Below, piece by piece: positions 1 to 7,428 of a stretch of DNA of 64,000 nt. Within the stretch, counting starts at the first letter, position 1. Each line of letters starts with the position of its first letter. Where the stretch lies: NCBI RefSeq assembly GCF_003350925.1, contig NZ_KZ857178.1, forward strand, positions 227,833 through 291,832, in the 5' to 3' direction. Source of the stretch: Dyella tabacisoli (lineage in GTDB: Bacteria > Pseudomonadota > Gammaproteobacteria > Xanthomonadales > Rhodanobacteraceae). Under the pieces are notes generated by a model. That model made no database searches and had not been told where the DNA came from. It was given only the letters and a program-made list of their open reading frames with translations. Made by a program: the position numbers and the translations under genes.

Positions 1-2
1 TT

Positions 3-512
3 GGCAATTTTGCCGGGCAAGCAGACAGCCGCTATCACGCCAACACCACGCAGGCCTATGCGGACGCCAGCTACCCGATGGCCTGGGGCCACGCGACGTT
101 GGCGCCATTCGTCAACCTGGCCTATGAGCGTCTGCACACCGACGCGATCCGCGAAATCGGCACCGCAGCGGCGTTGGACGTGAGTGCGCAGAGCACCGCA
201 CGGACCTACGGCACCTTGGGCCTGCGCGGCAACTTTGTGCTTGATCCGACCGGCGGTCTGCGTGGACACGCCAGCATGGGTTGGCAGCATGCCTGGGGCG
301 ATACGGCCTCGCATAGCACGATGCGCTTCGCCGGCGGCGGCGGTGAGTTCGATATTGCTGGCGTGCCGGTAGCGCACAACGCGATGGCCGTGACTGGCGG
401 CCTCAGCTTCCCGTTGGCGCCCAACGTCGCCCTCGATGTCAGCTACAGCGGGCAGTTCGCCCGCGATGCCACCGATCAGGCCGCGCGGATGAGTTTGACC
501 TGGGTGTTCTGA
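3..512 (+). CDS. Autotransporter beta-barrel domain, C-terminal end (partial)
   Basis: The frame is open from base 3, so the gene starts outside the window and only about 169 C-terminal residues are seen. They show the alternating pattern of amphipathic beta strands of an outer-membrane barrel, with many Gly, Ala, Tyr and Trp residues. The last residues are 'MSLTWVF': a terminal aromatic residue after alternating hydrophobics is the usual BAM-recognition signature of autotransporters. The segment with 'TYGTLGLRGNFVLDPTGGLR' and 'MGWQHAWGD' fits the type V autotransporter beta-domain family. The passenger domain, and so the function, cannot be seen. The next gene is 110 bases downstream and differs in base composition, so the two are probably not an operon. 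Confidence 0.85.
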   Translation, partial: GNFAGQADSRYHANTTQAYADASYPMAWGHATLAPFVNLAYERLHTDAIREIGTAAALDVSAQSTARTYGTLGLRGNFVLDPTGGLRGHASMGWQHAWGDTASHSTMRFAGGGGEFDIAGVPVAHNAMAVTGGLSFPLAPNVALDVSYSGQFARDATDQAARMSLTWVF

Positions 513-622
513 GCAAACTGGCAGGGGGCAGGGTGCGGCCAGGATGGCCGCGCTCTGCCATAGTTCCATAGATCAGGGCATCCCTGGATGTCAGTCAGTA
601 GAAAGCCAACGCGTCAGAAATC

Positions 623-1381
623 ATGCCAAAAATTACCATCATAAGCTCCGCTTACAACGTCGAAAAATACATCAAGGAAATGATCGATAGCGTTTTGAAT
701 CAATCATTTTCGGACATGGAATTCATCATATCCAACGATGGCTCAACCGACCGAACCGCGGAAATTATTCGCGCCTACTCGGACCCGAGAATAAAATTCA
801 TCGATAACGCCGACAACGCCGGACAGGTGCGGCGGCTGCATGAGCTGGCGTTGCTTGCCAGTGGTGAATATATCGGCATTGTCGATGCCGACGATATGCT
901 GTTTCAGCATGCGCTGGAGTACACGAATTACGTGCTGGACAATCATCCGGCATACGGATTGGTCTATACCGATCACTATGAAATGGATAGCACGTCAAGA
1001 GTGATTGCGATTGGGCAAAGGTCGAAAATACCTTATTCCAGAGACAACATTCTGAAAGATTTCATGTCGTTTCACTTCAAATTATTCAGACGAGAGTTGT
1101 ACGGAAAAATCGAGCCGAACATGCGCATAGAAGTGGCGCAGGACTATGATTTTTGCCTGAGACTTTCAGAAGTTACCGACTTCATCCATCTGCCATTGCC
1201 ACTGTATTACTACCGCCGGCACGCGGAATCGATATCGGTAAGTAGATATAAAAAGCAGGCCGAAACATCGCTTGAAATCATTAAAGACGCGATCGCAAGA
1301 CGAAACTTGTCCAGCACACTGTCAGTGGAATTGCTTTACGACGAGTCAGGTATGGCCAAATATTTTTATAAAAATATCTGA
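623..1381 (+). CDS. Family 2 (GT-A fold) glycosyltransferase
   Basis: A 252-residue cytoplasmic glycosyltransferase. The N-terminus 'ITIISSAYNVEKYIKEMIDS' followed by 'ISNDGSTDRT' is the nucleotide-sugar binding half of a GT2 enzyme, and 'DADD' near residue 90 is the DxD-type metal site. 'DYDFCLRLSE' further on is the usual acceptor-side motif. No membrane segment follows, so it is a soluble transferase rather than a processive synthase. Donor and acceptor cannot be told. The gene is visibly poorer in GC than its neighbours and stands alone, with no other sugar genes nearby, which suggests horizontal acquisition. The ATG at 623 has only a weak Shine-Dalgarno sequence. Confidence 0.88.
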   Translation: MPKITIISSAYNVEKYIKEMIDSVLNQSFSDMEFIISNDGSTDRTAEIIRAYSDPRIKFIDNADNAGQVRRLHELALLASGEYIGIVDADDMLFQHALEYTNYVLDNHPAYGLVYTDHYEMDSTSRVIAIGQRSKIPYSRDNILKDFMSFHFKLFRRELYGKIEPNMRIEVAQDYDFCLRLSEVTDFIHLPLPLYYYRRHAESISVSRYKKQAETSLEIIKDAIARRNLSSTLSVELLYDESGMAKYFYKNI

Positions 1382-1735
1382 CCGAAAGGCCACGGGTGCC
1401 GACCCGGCACAGTGGTCGATCATGCCTGGCTTGTAAGGTATTTCTTACATCGAATCATGCCTGACGCTGACAGACAGCACCGTTCGCAGCGAGCAGGATG
1501 CTGGGAGCGTGCCTGGGAGTTTCGAGCGGGAGAGTACGCATCAGGGATCTCTGTCGAGAATTCGATCAAGTCGAACTTGATCGAATAGATATGCCCGAAA
1601 TCCAAGAGCGCGAGGATGTCCACTAACGAATGGACTATGTCGTGCAGTCGATATCAGCGCAAAGGCCGCAATAGAGCGTGCATTAAGCCACGCTCCCTCG
1701 ATTGATTTGACCATTCCCTTGTGAAGGAGAATCTC
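1382..1735. other. Intergenic region with three inverted repeats
   Basis: No credible gene is seen. The region holds a GC hairpin at 1396-1410 (GTGCCG-N3-CGGCAC), which may end the glycosyltransferase transcript although no T-run follows. It also holds an inverted repeat at 1432-1449 (TGTAAG-N6-CTTACA) and a longer palindrome at 1560-1586, listed separately. The last part should carry the promoter of the following two-gene operon. Confidence 0.5.
1560..1586. promoter_or_regulatory. 27-bp palindrome, possible operator
   Basis: Two perfect 11-base arms (ATTCGATCAAG and CTTGATCGAAT) are separated by 5 bases. It lies 150 bases before the start of the 1736-2976 operon. There is no T-run, so a protein binding site is more likely than a terminator. 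The binding protein is unknown. Confidence 0.4.
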
Positions 1736-2137
1736 ATGACGACTCATCGTGGCGGTTTCGGCGTTGGTCCCAATCACGCGGTCCAACTTGCAACGGCACA
1801 TACAAGCGCCAGCCTCAATAGACCTGACGGTACGGCAGGAGGTGCCGCATCGGCCCCTGCTCATGACACCGTGGCCAAGGTCAGGCGCACCAAGTTCGAC
1901 GCAGCCCCTTGGTGTCCCCCCTGGGTGCAAAAAATGGCTACGGAAAAGGCCACCATCGAAGAGGTGGTCCATACGGCGGTGAAACGCGCCCAGAGACATA
2001 CCACCGAGGAAACGCTGGTCGAGATCGAAACGCTGCTCAATGAGCTGTCGCGCGACCCCGAGCATGCACGGCAGGTACGCGATGCTCTATCGAAAGATGT
2101 CATTGCCGATCTATTGATGAAAGGAGCGAAGCCATGA
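1736..2137 (+). CDS. Hypothetical protein, 133 aa, first gene of a two-gene operon
   Basis: I do not recognise this protein. The ATG at 1736 is preferred over an in-frame GTG 15 bases upstream because AAGGAGAA lies directly before it at ideal spacing. The first half is low complexity (Gly, Ala, Thr, Pro) and contains a short 'APWCPPWVQK' segment. The second half, from about residue 70, is strongly charged and helical ('IEEVVHTAVKRAQRH', 'LVEIETLLNELSRDP'). There is no signal peptide or membrane segment. The stop overlaps the next start in ATGA, so the two genes are translationally coupled and probably act together. Confidence 0.7.
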   Translation: MTTHRGGFGVGPNHAVQLATAHTSASLNRPDGTAGGAASAPAHDTVAKVRRTKFDAAPWCPPWVQKMATEKATIEEVVHTAVKRAQRHTTEETLVEIETLLNELSRDPEHARQVRDALSKDVIADLLMKGAKP

Positions 2138-2976
2138 GCCTCTATGCCCTGGCAACACTCTTCAACGGCCCCAATCAGACCGGTTCGAGCCGGATGCTGG
2201 GTCTTGGGGCGTCAGATCGCTATCGCCCCGATGGCCCGATTGATCTGCTAACTGCGGGGCTTTATAACTTCGTCACATCGGGATCACTTATTTGCAGCGA
2301 TGCCGATCTCAATCTGGTGTTGTTCCAGAACGATGATTTCAGCGGCAGCTTTTTCCAGTTGAGCAAGAGCCGTGACAGCGGCAACGCCAGCTATTGGCAT
2401 ACCGGGCCCGCGGCCAGCGCTCTGGTGATAGCGTCGAATCGGCGCAATACCACGGAAACGCGGCTGTCTTATTCGGATTTGTTCCGAGGCGAGTGGGATT
2501 CATTCCTGGACGGGAAACTTGCCGGCACGGCGGTGTCGCGAGAGGGTGAGCCGCTGCTGACCTGGCGCATGTTTCCAACCAACGATCAGTGGCTGGATGC
2601 GGGGCGCACTTATCTACGGATTCATCAGCCTTTGCATGTCCATCTTGATTGGTGGCCCGACTATTCCGCCTCGATGGACTACCACTTGGTGCTGTATGTG
2701 GATGGCAATCATCACCTGCGCTGTTGGGTCGCCGACTGGGAGTGCTGGGTGGATGGAGGCGCCAAAAATGGTCGAATCCATTCCAGTCTCGATCCGCAGG
2801 TAGCGGCCGGCATGCCCGAACTGCAAAATCAAATCAACGGACGGCTAAGTCAGCTCGACGGCCTCGGCGCGGTCAAGGATGTCTACTACCTGCCTGGACG
2901 ACAACTCGCCTCCATCGGCACGGGAACACTCGGTGGGAATACCTCAGACGATGTAACCATCGTCGTCGTGTCTTGA
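2134..2976 (+). CDS. Hypothetical protein, 280 aa, with a crystallin-like N-terminal segment
   Basis: Translationally coupled to the preceding gene through an ATGA overlap. I do not recognise the whole protein. Residues about 50-90, with 'VLFQNDDFSGSFFQL' and then 'YWHTGPAASALVIASN', resemble a beta/gamma-crystallin Greek-key motif (aromatic, Phe-x-Gly, later Ser). This is a resemblance by eye only. The rest is rich in Trp, Tyr, Asp and His and beta-rich, with several WxxD clusters ('LDWWPDYSASMDYHL', 'CWVADWECWVDGG'), which would suit a carbohydrate- or calcium-binding protein. No classical signal peptide is visible. Its function is unknown. Confidence 0.7.
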   Translation: MSLYALATLFNGPNQTGSSRMLGLGASDRYRPDGPIDLLTAGLYNFVTSGSLICSDADLNLVLFQNDDFSGSFFQLSKSRDSGNASYWHTGPAASALVIASNRRNTTETRLSYSDLFRGEWDSFLDGKLAGTAVSREGEPLLTWRMFPTNDQWLDAGRTYLRIHQPLHVHLDWWPDYSASMDYHLVLYVDGNHHLRCWVADWECWVDGGAKNGRIHSSLDPQVAAGMPELQNQINGRLSQLDGLGAVKDVYYLPGRQLASIGTGTLGGNTSDDVTIVVVS

Positions 2977-3013
2977 TGGCTGGGCAAGTAATGCTCGGCT
3001 AGCGCATATCGTT

Positions 3014-3040
3014 TTCCAAGGCGTCTCGGACGCCTTGGAA
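3014..3040 (+). terminator. Perfect 12-bp hairpin after the 1736-2976 operon
   Basis: TTCCAAGGCGTC and GACGCCTTGGAA are perfect inverted arms around a 3-base loop (TCG), 37 bases after the stop at 2976. The stem is strong, but the following bases (TTCCTGC) are a poor T-run. It may be a weak intrinsic terminator or an RNA-stabilising hairpin. Confidence 0.5.
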
Positions 3041-3533
3041 TTCCTGCGCACTATCAACGGTTGGACGCGCCGCTGAATCGTCCGATCAAAGCACCACACC
3101 AGAATTGCTCGCCAGTTCATAGAACTGCTTAGGGCCTGTCCGCATACTCGCCATAAGGTGCGCAGCGTGCTGGTTCGTGGCGACGTCGCGCTTGTCCAAT
3201 GGAGTGTTGACGGCGAGATTGTCAGATGATCTGCACGCAGCAGCATCGAAGCCAAGCACTGCACGTAGTTCGCCCTCTAGTGTTGCCGCGCTACGCATTT
3301 AGCGGGCGGGCAGCAGTGGAGCCGGCCTTTCACGCACTATCGGTGCAACCCCAGCGAGCAACAGAAACCGGACGTACGCACCCAAGTCTTCGCGGCCTGG
3401 GAAAAGTAGCGTGCGCTCCGATGTTGTAACGCGTCGCCGTGTAAGCGCGCCCCACTCACCACGGTGTTTCTCCGCGGTCATCGCTGATCGCACTTCCCTC
3501 CCTCGTTTAGACCACTCTTTACAAGGCTGTCAT
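3041..3533. other. Gene-poor stretch, possible fossil coding sequence
   Basis: I see no gene I can support. A 70-codon open frame on the minus strand (3086-3298) has plausible amino-acid composition but no recognisable Shine-Dalgarno sequence and no known family, so it may be the remains of an older gene. The final 100 bases should contain the promoter of the secreted hydrolase at 3534. Confidence 0.4.
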
Positions 3534-5255
3534 ATGAAAAATACGCATGCGCTGAATATGTCAAAAGCAAAGCGAAGTGCCGTCGTTAGAACGTTTTTGC
3601 GTCCTATCGCCCTGGCCATTCCCATGGCCTTGTTTGCGATCAATTCAACTGCGGCCGTGAATGTTTCGGTCGACTACACGACTGTGGCGAGAACACTCGA
3701 CCCACTGGCCATCGGTGGTGTCGATGAGAGTGCTTATGGTGCGCCTAATGTGTTGGTAAATGATGTGTTGCAACAAAGCCGGCTGCAAACACTGGGTGTT
3801 CCATATATGAGAATTAATCTCAAATATAGTACCCCCGGTGATCCCAATAGCCGCATTGTTTGCGGCGCTACCGGATGCGACTCCAGGTGGAGCGGTGATG
3901 AATGGGTTAACCACATAAAACAGCTCGGGGCGGAGCCTGTCGTTGAAGACCCCAGCAACCCCAGCGATCTGCCAAGCCTGGTAAAACATTTCAATGTGGA
4001 CACACCGAACGCGGTTCACCGATGGCTTGGTGGAATCAATGAGCCCAATATTCACGGCCAGACTGCGGCGACGTATAGCGCGAATTTCAACATCACATAC
4101 GACGCCATGAAGGCAGTGGACCCGACCATTCTTATTGGCGGTCCAACCATCGCATGGTACGACAGCGGATTCCTGCAGACCTTCTTGACGATGTCGGGAA
4201 GCCGCGTGGACTTTCTCGACTTTCATGGTTATGCGCAAGGCAGCACAAATCAGCTCTCTTATGACGTGCTGTTTGCGAAGGCGCAGAAATATGAAACCGA
4301 TATTTTAGATCTCAATAAACGCATTCAAGCAACCGTCCCATTAAGGGCCTCGAATATTTCGATTGAAGTAGGTGAGTGGGATCTTGATTACGCCGGACAC
4401 TTGCTGCAATACACCCCGTTTGAAACGGTGTGGGGCGCATCGACGATGGGGCATATCCTGCGAGCCGGCGGGATAGGCATGCTGTATGCGGATAAGGGCA
4501 ACCTCCTTTTAAAGACCGGCGCTGAAGTGCCCAATGGCAAGCTGGATGATCCGACGTCGATGTATCACGCGTTGGGTATGTATACGGGAGAGGGCCTGTT
4601 TCCGAGGTTCGGTTCAAAGCTGGTGCAGGCAACAACAGACGTTTCCAGTGTGGAGGCGTACGCTTCGGACGAGCCGAAAAATATCGTGGTAATTAATAAA
4701 GACCCAAACCTGCAGCAGACCGCGACGTTCGCCTTGAATGGCTTCGTTACCGGCTCTGCCAATGTGTGGAGGCGGGATCAGTCGAGCGGCTCATCCGATA
4801 ATCCGGTCAATATCGGTACCGTGGCCATCGTCAACGGTTCATTCTCATACGATCTGCCTCCTTTTTCGGTAACCACGTTTGTGGTCGGGGCGTCGTCAAC
4901 TCTCGCATCGAATCCATCGATCACTGGTTTCTCGTTATACGATGCCGATTCAAAAAAGCTGATTGGCGTGTTGGCAAGCAACCAAACTATTTATCTGTCC
5001 AAGCTGCCAACCAGAAATTTGAATATTGAAGCCATCACCAAGCCTGCCAATGTAGGCAGTGTTGCATTTGGTCTGGATGGTCAGAACAATTTTCATGTAG
5101 AGAATTATTCCGGTTATTTCATGGAAGGTAAGGGCACAAATCATTGGGTGCCGGCGATAGGTTCGCACACTATTACTGCGACGCCTTACGCGGAAAAACA
5201 GGCGAAAGGAGCGCAGGGAAATTCTGGCTCCATTACTATCCATGTTGAACAGTAG
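3534..5255 (+). CDS. Secreted clan-A-like glycoside hydrolase with C-terminal beta domain
   Basis: A 573-residue exported protein. The ATG at 3534 has AAGG 8 bases upstream; an in-frame start at 3411 would add an unlikely leader. Residues 1-41 form a long signal peptide (basic stretch, hydrophobic 'PIALAIPMALFA', cleavage near 'STAA'). The body looks like a TIM-barrel hydrolase: 'GGINEPN' (Glu about 169) would be the acid/base and 'EVGEWD' (Glu about 281) the nucleophile, the spacing of clan GH-A families such as GH39. From about residue 465 a separate domain begins ('SITGFSLYDADS', 'LPTRNLNIEA', 'GSHTITATPYAE'). It belongs to a type common at the C-terminus of secreted carbohydrate-active proteins. 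The substrate is unknown. It is probably monocistronic. Confidence 0.75.
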   Translation: MKNTHALNMSKAKRSAVVRTFLRPIALAIPMALFAINSTAAVNVSVDYTTVARTLDPLAIGGVDESAYGAPNVLVNDVLQQSRLQTLGVPYMRINLKYSTPGDPNSRIVCGATGCDSRWSGDEWVNHIKQLGAEPVVEDPSNPSDLPSLVKHFNVDTPNAVHRWLGGINEPNIHGQTAATYSANFNITYDAMKAVDPTILIGGPTIAWYDSGFLQTFLTMSGSRVDFLDFHGYAQGSTNQLSYDVLFAKAQKYETDILDLNKRIQATVPLRASNISIEVGEWDLDYAGHLLQYTPFETVWGASTMGHILRAGGIGMLYADKGNLLLKTGAEVPNGKLDDPTSMYHALGMYTGEGLFPRFGSKLVQATTDVSSVEAYASDEPKNIVVINKDPNLQQTATFALNGFVTGSANVWRRDQSSGSSDNPVNIGTVAIVNGSFSYDLPPFSVTTFVVGASSTLASNPSITGFSLYDADSKKLIGVLASNQTIYLSKLPTRNLNIEAITKPANVGSVAFGLDGQNNFHVENYSGYFMEGKGTNHWVPAIGSHTITATPYAEKQAKGAQGNSGSITIHVEQ

Positions 5256-5554
5256 AAGCCAGCTTCAAAACCAGTATGTGTGATTAACGCGTTTGCGTTG
5301 ATACAGTCATATGGTTAGCCGGTCGACGGAGATGCGGCGGCACTATCGGTTTGATTAAGCCATATTGCCGCCGCGCAGTCGATCAGCCAAGGTCGTCGGA
5401 AATCATCAACTCCATCGCTCAGCCTAAATAGCTGATTGCGTAGATCTCTTCGTCCTAAAAGAAGAAAAGGACAGCGGGATGCGACAGGAATACGTAACTT
5501 AAGATCTGCAGCGACACGATTAGATAACCACTAATAGTTAGTAGCCCTCAATGA
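5256..5554. other. Intergenic region between convergent genes
   Basis: This stretch lies between the ends of the hydrolase gene and of the cytochrome gene on the other strand. It is fairly AT-rich. It contains a loose inverted repeat (GCGGCGGCA near 5334 and TGCCGCCGC near 5365) that could serve as a terminator. No gene is seen. Confidence 0.5.
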
Positions 5555-6631
5555 CTATAGGGTTTCTAAGAACGCCTTGAGCGCCGTCCTTTCCTCAACA
5601 CTCATATTTAGGGGATACCCTGCCTGCAAGCCGCGGTAATAGACCTCCTGATCAATTGCGTCTTCAAGCGTCGGTATGCTGCCATCGTGCATATAGGGTG
5701 CGGTCAAGGCCACGCCGCGAAGCGACGGCGTACGGAACAGGCCGATGTCAGCTGGATCCCGAGTCACGTTGAAACGCCCGAGTTGAGCCTCGTCCTCGTG
5801 TGTGGCTACCCGGTTACCAATAGCTTCGCCTTGAAGAGAGCGTTGGATGACAGCCTCCGTCAGCGAGGGAAGGTATTGGCTGATCGCATTTAGTCCTCCA
5901 CCTGTGCGGTGATAGGCATGATCCGTCAACAGGACTGGAGAGCCCGCCAGCAGGTGGCAGTCAGCACAGCGTCCTTTGCCTCTAAAAAGAGCAAGTCCGA
6001 ACTGGGCCTGTGGATTCAACGGCCTGCGGTCGCCTTGCAGGGTATAACGATCGTAGGCGCTCTCTGGTGAGTTCAAAGAGCGAACGTAGTCGGTTAACGC
6101 AGCGGAAACTTGTTCGGCCCCGATGACCTTGGCTTCGGGGAAAGCCTGAGCGAAGACAATAAGGCGCCCGGAATTTTGTTCGACCTTCTGAATCAGTTCC
6201 GTCTTGTCCTGTAATCCCATTTCCATTGGATTGGTGAGCGGATCGATAACTGCCTGTTCCAGAGTGGTGCGTCGCCCTTCCCAGAAGAACGAAACATTCT
6301 TGGATATTTCGATAGCCGCCAAGCTCGGGGTATTGCGCGTACCAGTACGCCCATAGACGCCTATAGCGACGCGGCGACCATCCGTATAGGCTTTAGCCGG
6401 AATATGGCAGGACGCACAGCTAATTTTGCCGTCGGCACTTAGTCGCGGGTCATTGAAGAGCTGCTTACCTAATGCGATACGCAGCGCTATCTGCGGTGAG
6501 GCGGCCGCATGTCGGTTGGCCGCGTCGCCTTTCAGCGCAACGGCGAACAGCAGTAGCGCCGATAGGGCTGTAAAGCCCATCAGCTGTTGTACGCGCTTGT
6601 GCGAGGACCATCGTGTCCGCCCTTCTTTCAC
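5555..6631 (-). CDS. Di-heme cytochrome c peroxidase / MauG family protein
   Basis: An exported 358-residue protein with two c-type heme sites, 'CASCH' and 'CADCH', in the arrangement of bacterial di-heme cytochrome c peroxidases. Other family marks are 'GTRNTPSLA', 'FFWEGRRTTLEQAVIDPL' and 'APYMHDGSIPTLEDAI' near the C-terminus. A hydrophobic signal sequence lies at about residues 17-35. Known members reduce hydrogen peroxide in the periplasm or, like MauG, oxidise a partner protein. Which applies here is not shown. The start is a GTG only 10 bases after the stop of the lipoprotein gene, and its Shine-Dalgarno sequence is weak, so translation is probably coupled to that gene. The pair forms an operon. 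Confidence 0.88.
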   Translation of the reverse strand: MKEGRTRWSSHKRVQQLMGFTALSALLLFAVALKGDAANRHAAASPQIALRIALGKQLFNDPRLSADGKISCASCHIPAKAYTDGRRVAIGVYGRTGTRNTPSLAAIEISKNVSFFWEGRRTTLEQAVIDPLTNPMEMGLQDKTELIQKVEQNSGRLIVFAQAFPEAKVIGAEQVSAALTDYVRSLNSPESAYDRYTLQGDRRPLNPQAQFGLALFRGKGRCADCHLLAGSPVLLTDHAYHRTGGGLNAISQYLPSLTEAVIQRSLQGEAIGNRVATHEDEAQLGRFNVTRDPADIGLFRTPSLRGVALTAPYMHDGSIPTLEDAIDQEVYYRGLQAGYPLNMSVEERTALKAFLETL

Positions 6632-6641
6632 AAAAGAAGTC

Positions 6642-7148
6642 TTACATCGCTACGAAGCGCATGGTGGCTCCGCTTGGCTTGAGTGTGGTGCTTACCGTGG
6701 TTTGCTCTGATGTCTCGCTCACAACCAAAACCACAATACCTTTCAACGCATCTGCCTTCAGTTGTTTGGATAAGCCGACGATGAATGTAGTGGTCTGCTT
6801 TGCATTCGGGCCACCGAGGATCAGCATACCCCCAGGCATCAGTATTGGGCCGATGCTATGGACTACCGAGTCAGTTTCGTTCTGTCGTCGTGTATCTGCT
6901 CCGACGTTGTCCTCTGCCGGTATCACGTAGATGTAAGGATGCATGCCGACATCCTTGCCGTAGAGCTTGCCCTGCGCGGCGAGGTAGTTGCCCCAAGTGA
7001 TTTCGTCAGCCGTGGCTGCGGGTCTAGTCGGGCCCGCAGGATTCGGTGGTGCCGAAGTATGGGATGTGCCCATGGGTGTCTGTTGATCGCAAGCGACCAG
7101 TCCCAGGCACAACGCGCCCACACAAAATAGAAATCCTAGCCGAGTCAT
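6642..7148 (-). CDS. Hypothetical lipoprotein, 168 aa
   Basis: The ATG at 7148 follows AAGGGAA at good spacing; an upstream in-frame start is less likely. The N-terminus is a lipoprotein signal peptide with lipobox 'GLVAC' (Cys about 20). After a Pro/Ala/Thr-rich linker comes a compact domain with 'WGNYLAAQGKLYGKDVGMHP' and 'ILGGPNAKQTTTFI'. I do not recognise the family. It is the first gene of an operon with the di-heme cytochrome 10 bases downstream, so it may be a periplasm-facing partner or anchor of that enzyme. That role is inference from position alone. Confidence 0.75.
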   Translation of the reverse strand: MTRLGFLFCVGALCLGLVACDQQTPMGTSHTSAPPNPAGPTRPAATADEITWGNYLAAQGKLYGKDVGMHPYIYVIPAEDNVGADTRRQNETDSVVHSIGPILMPGGMLILGGPNAKQTTTFIVGLSKQLKADALKGIVVLVVSETSEQTTVSTTLKPSGATMRFVAM

Positions 7149-7428
7149 GTGTTCCCTTGAAATAAAACGCGACAAGCGTTACGACCATGCTGCCCACCCG
7201 AGAGGGCGGCATCTTGATGTACGGCAGTAGAGCAGTTTCATTAAACCGTATTCAAGGCGAACTAGACTACTGCTGCTTAGCCCACAAAATGATCGCCCCG
7301 CATCACGATGGTATTGACAGGGTAAGTTCACGCACCCAATAGTGCGAGGTCGGGGAAGCCACACTCCAGGGCATCACGCGTCGATATCAAGCCAGTCGTT
7401 CCGACGGAGCGGCTTAAGGGAAGTGCGT

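Noticed and set aside
3086..3298. Minus-strand ORF of 70 codons as a real gene
   Set aside because: No ribosome binding site, no family and no partner gene; kept only as a note in the gene-poor stretch.
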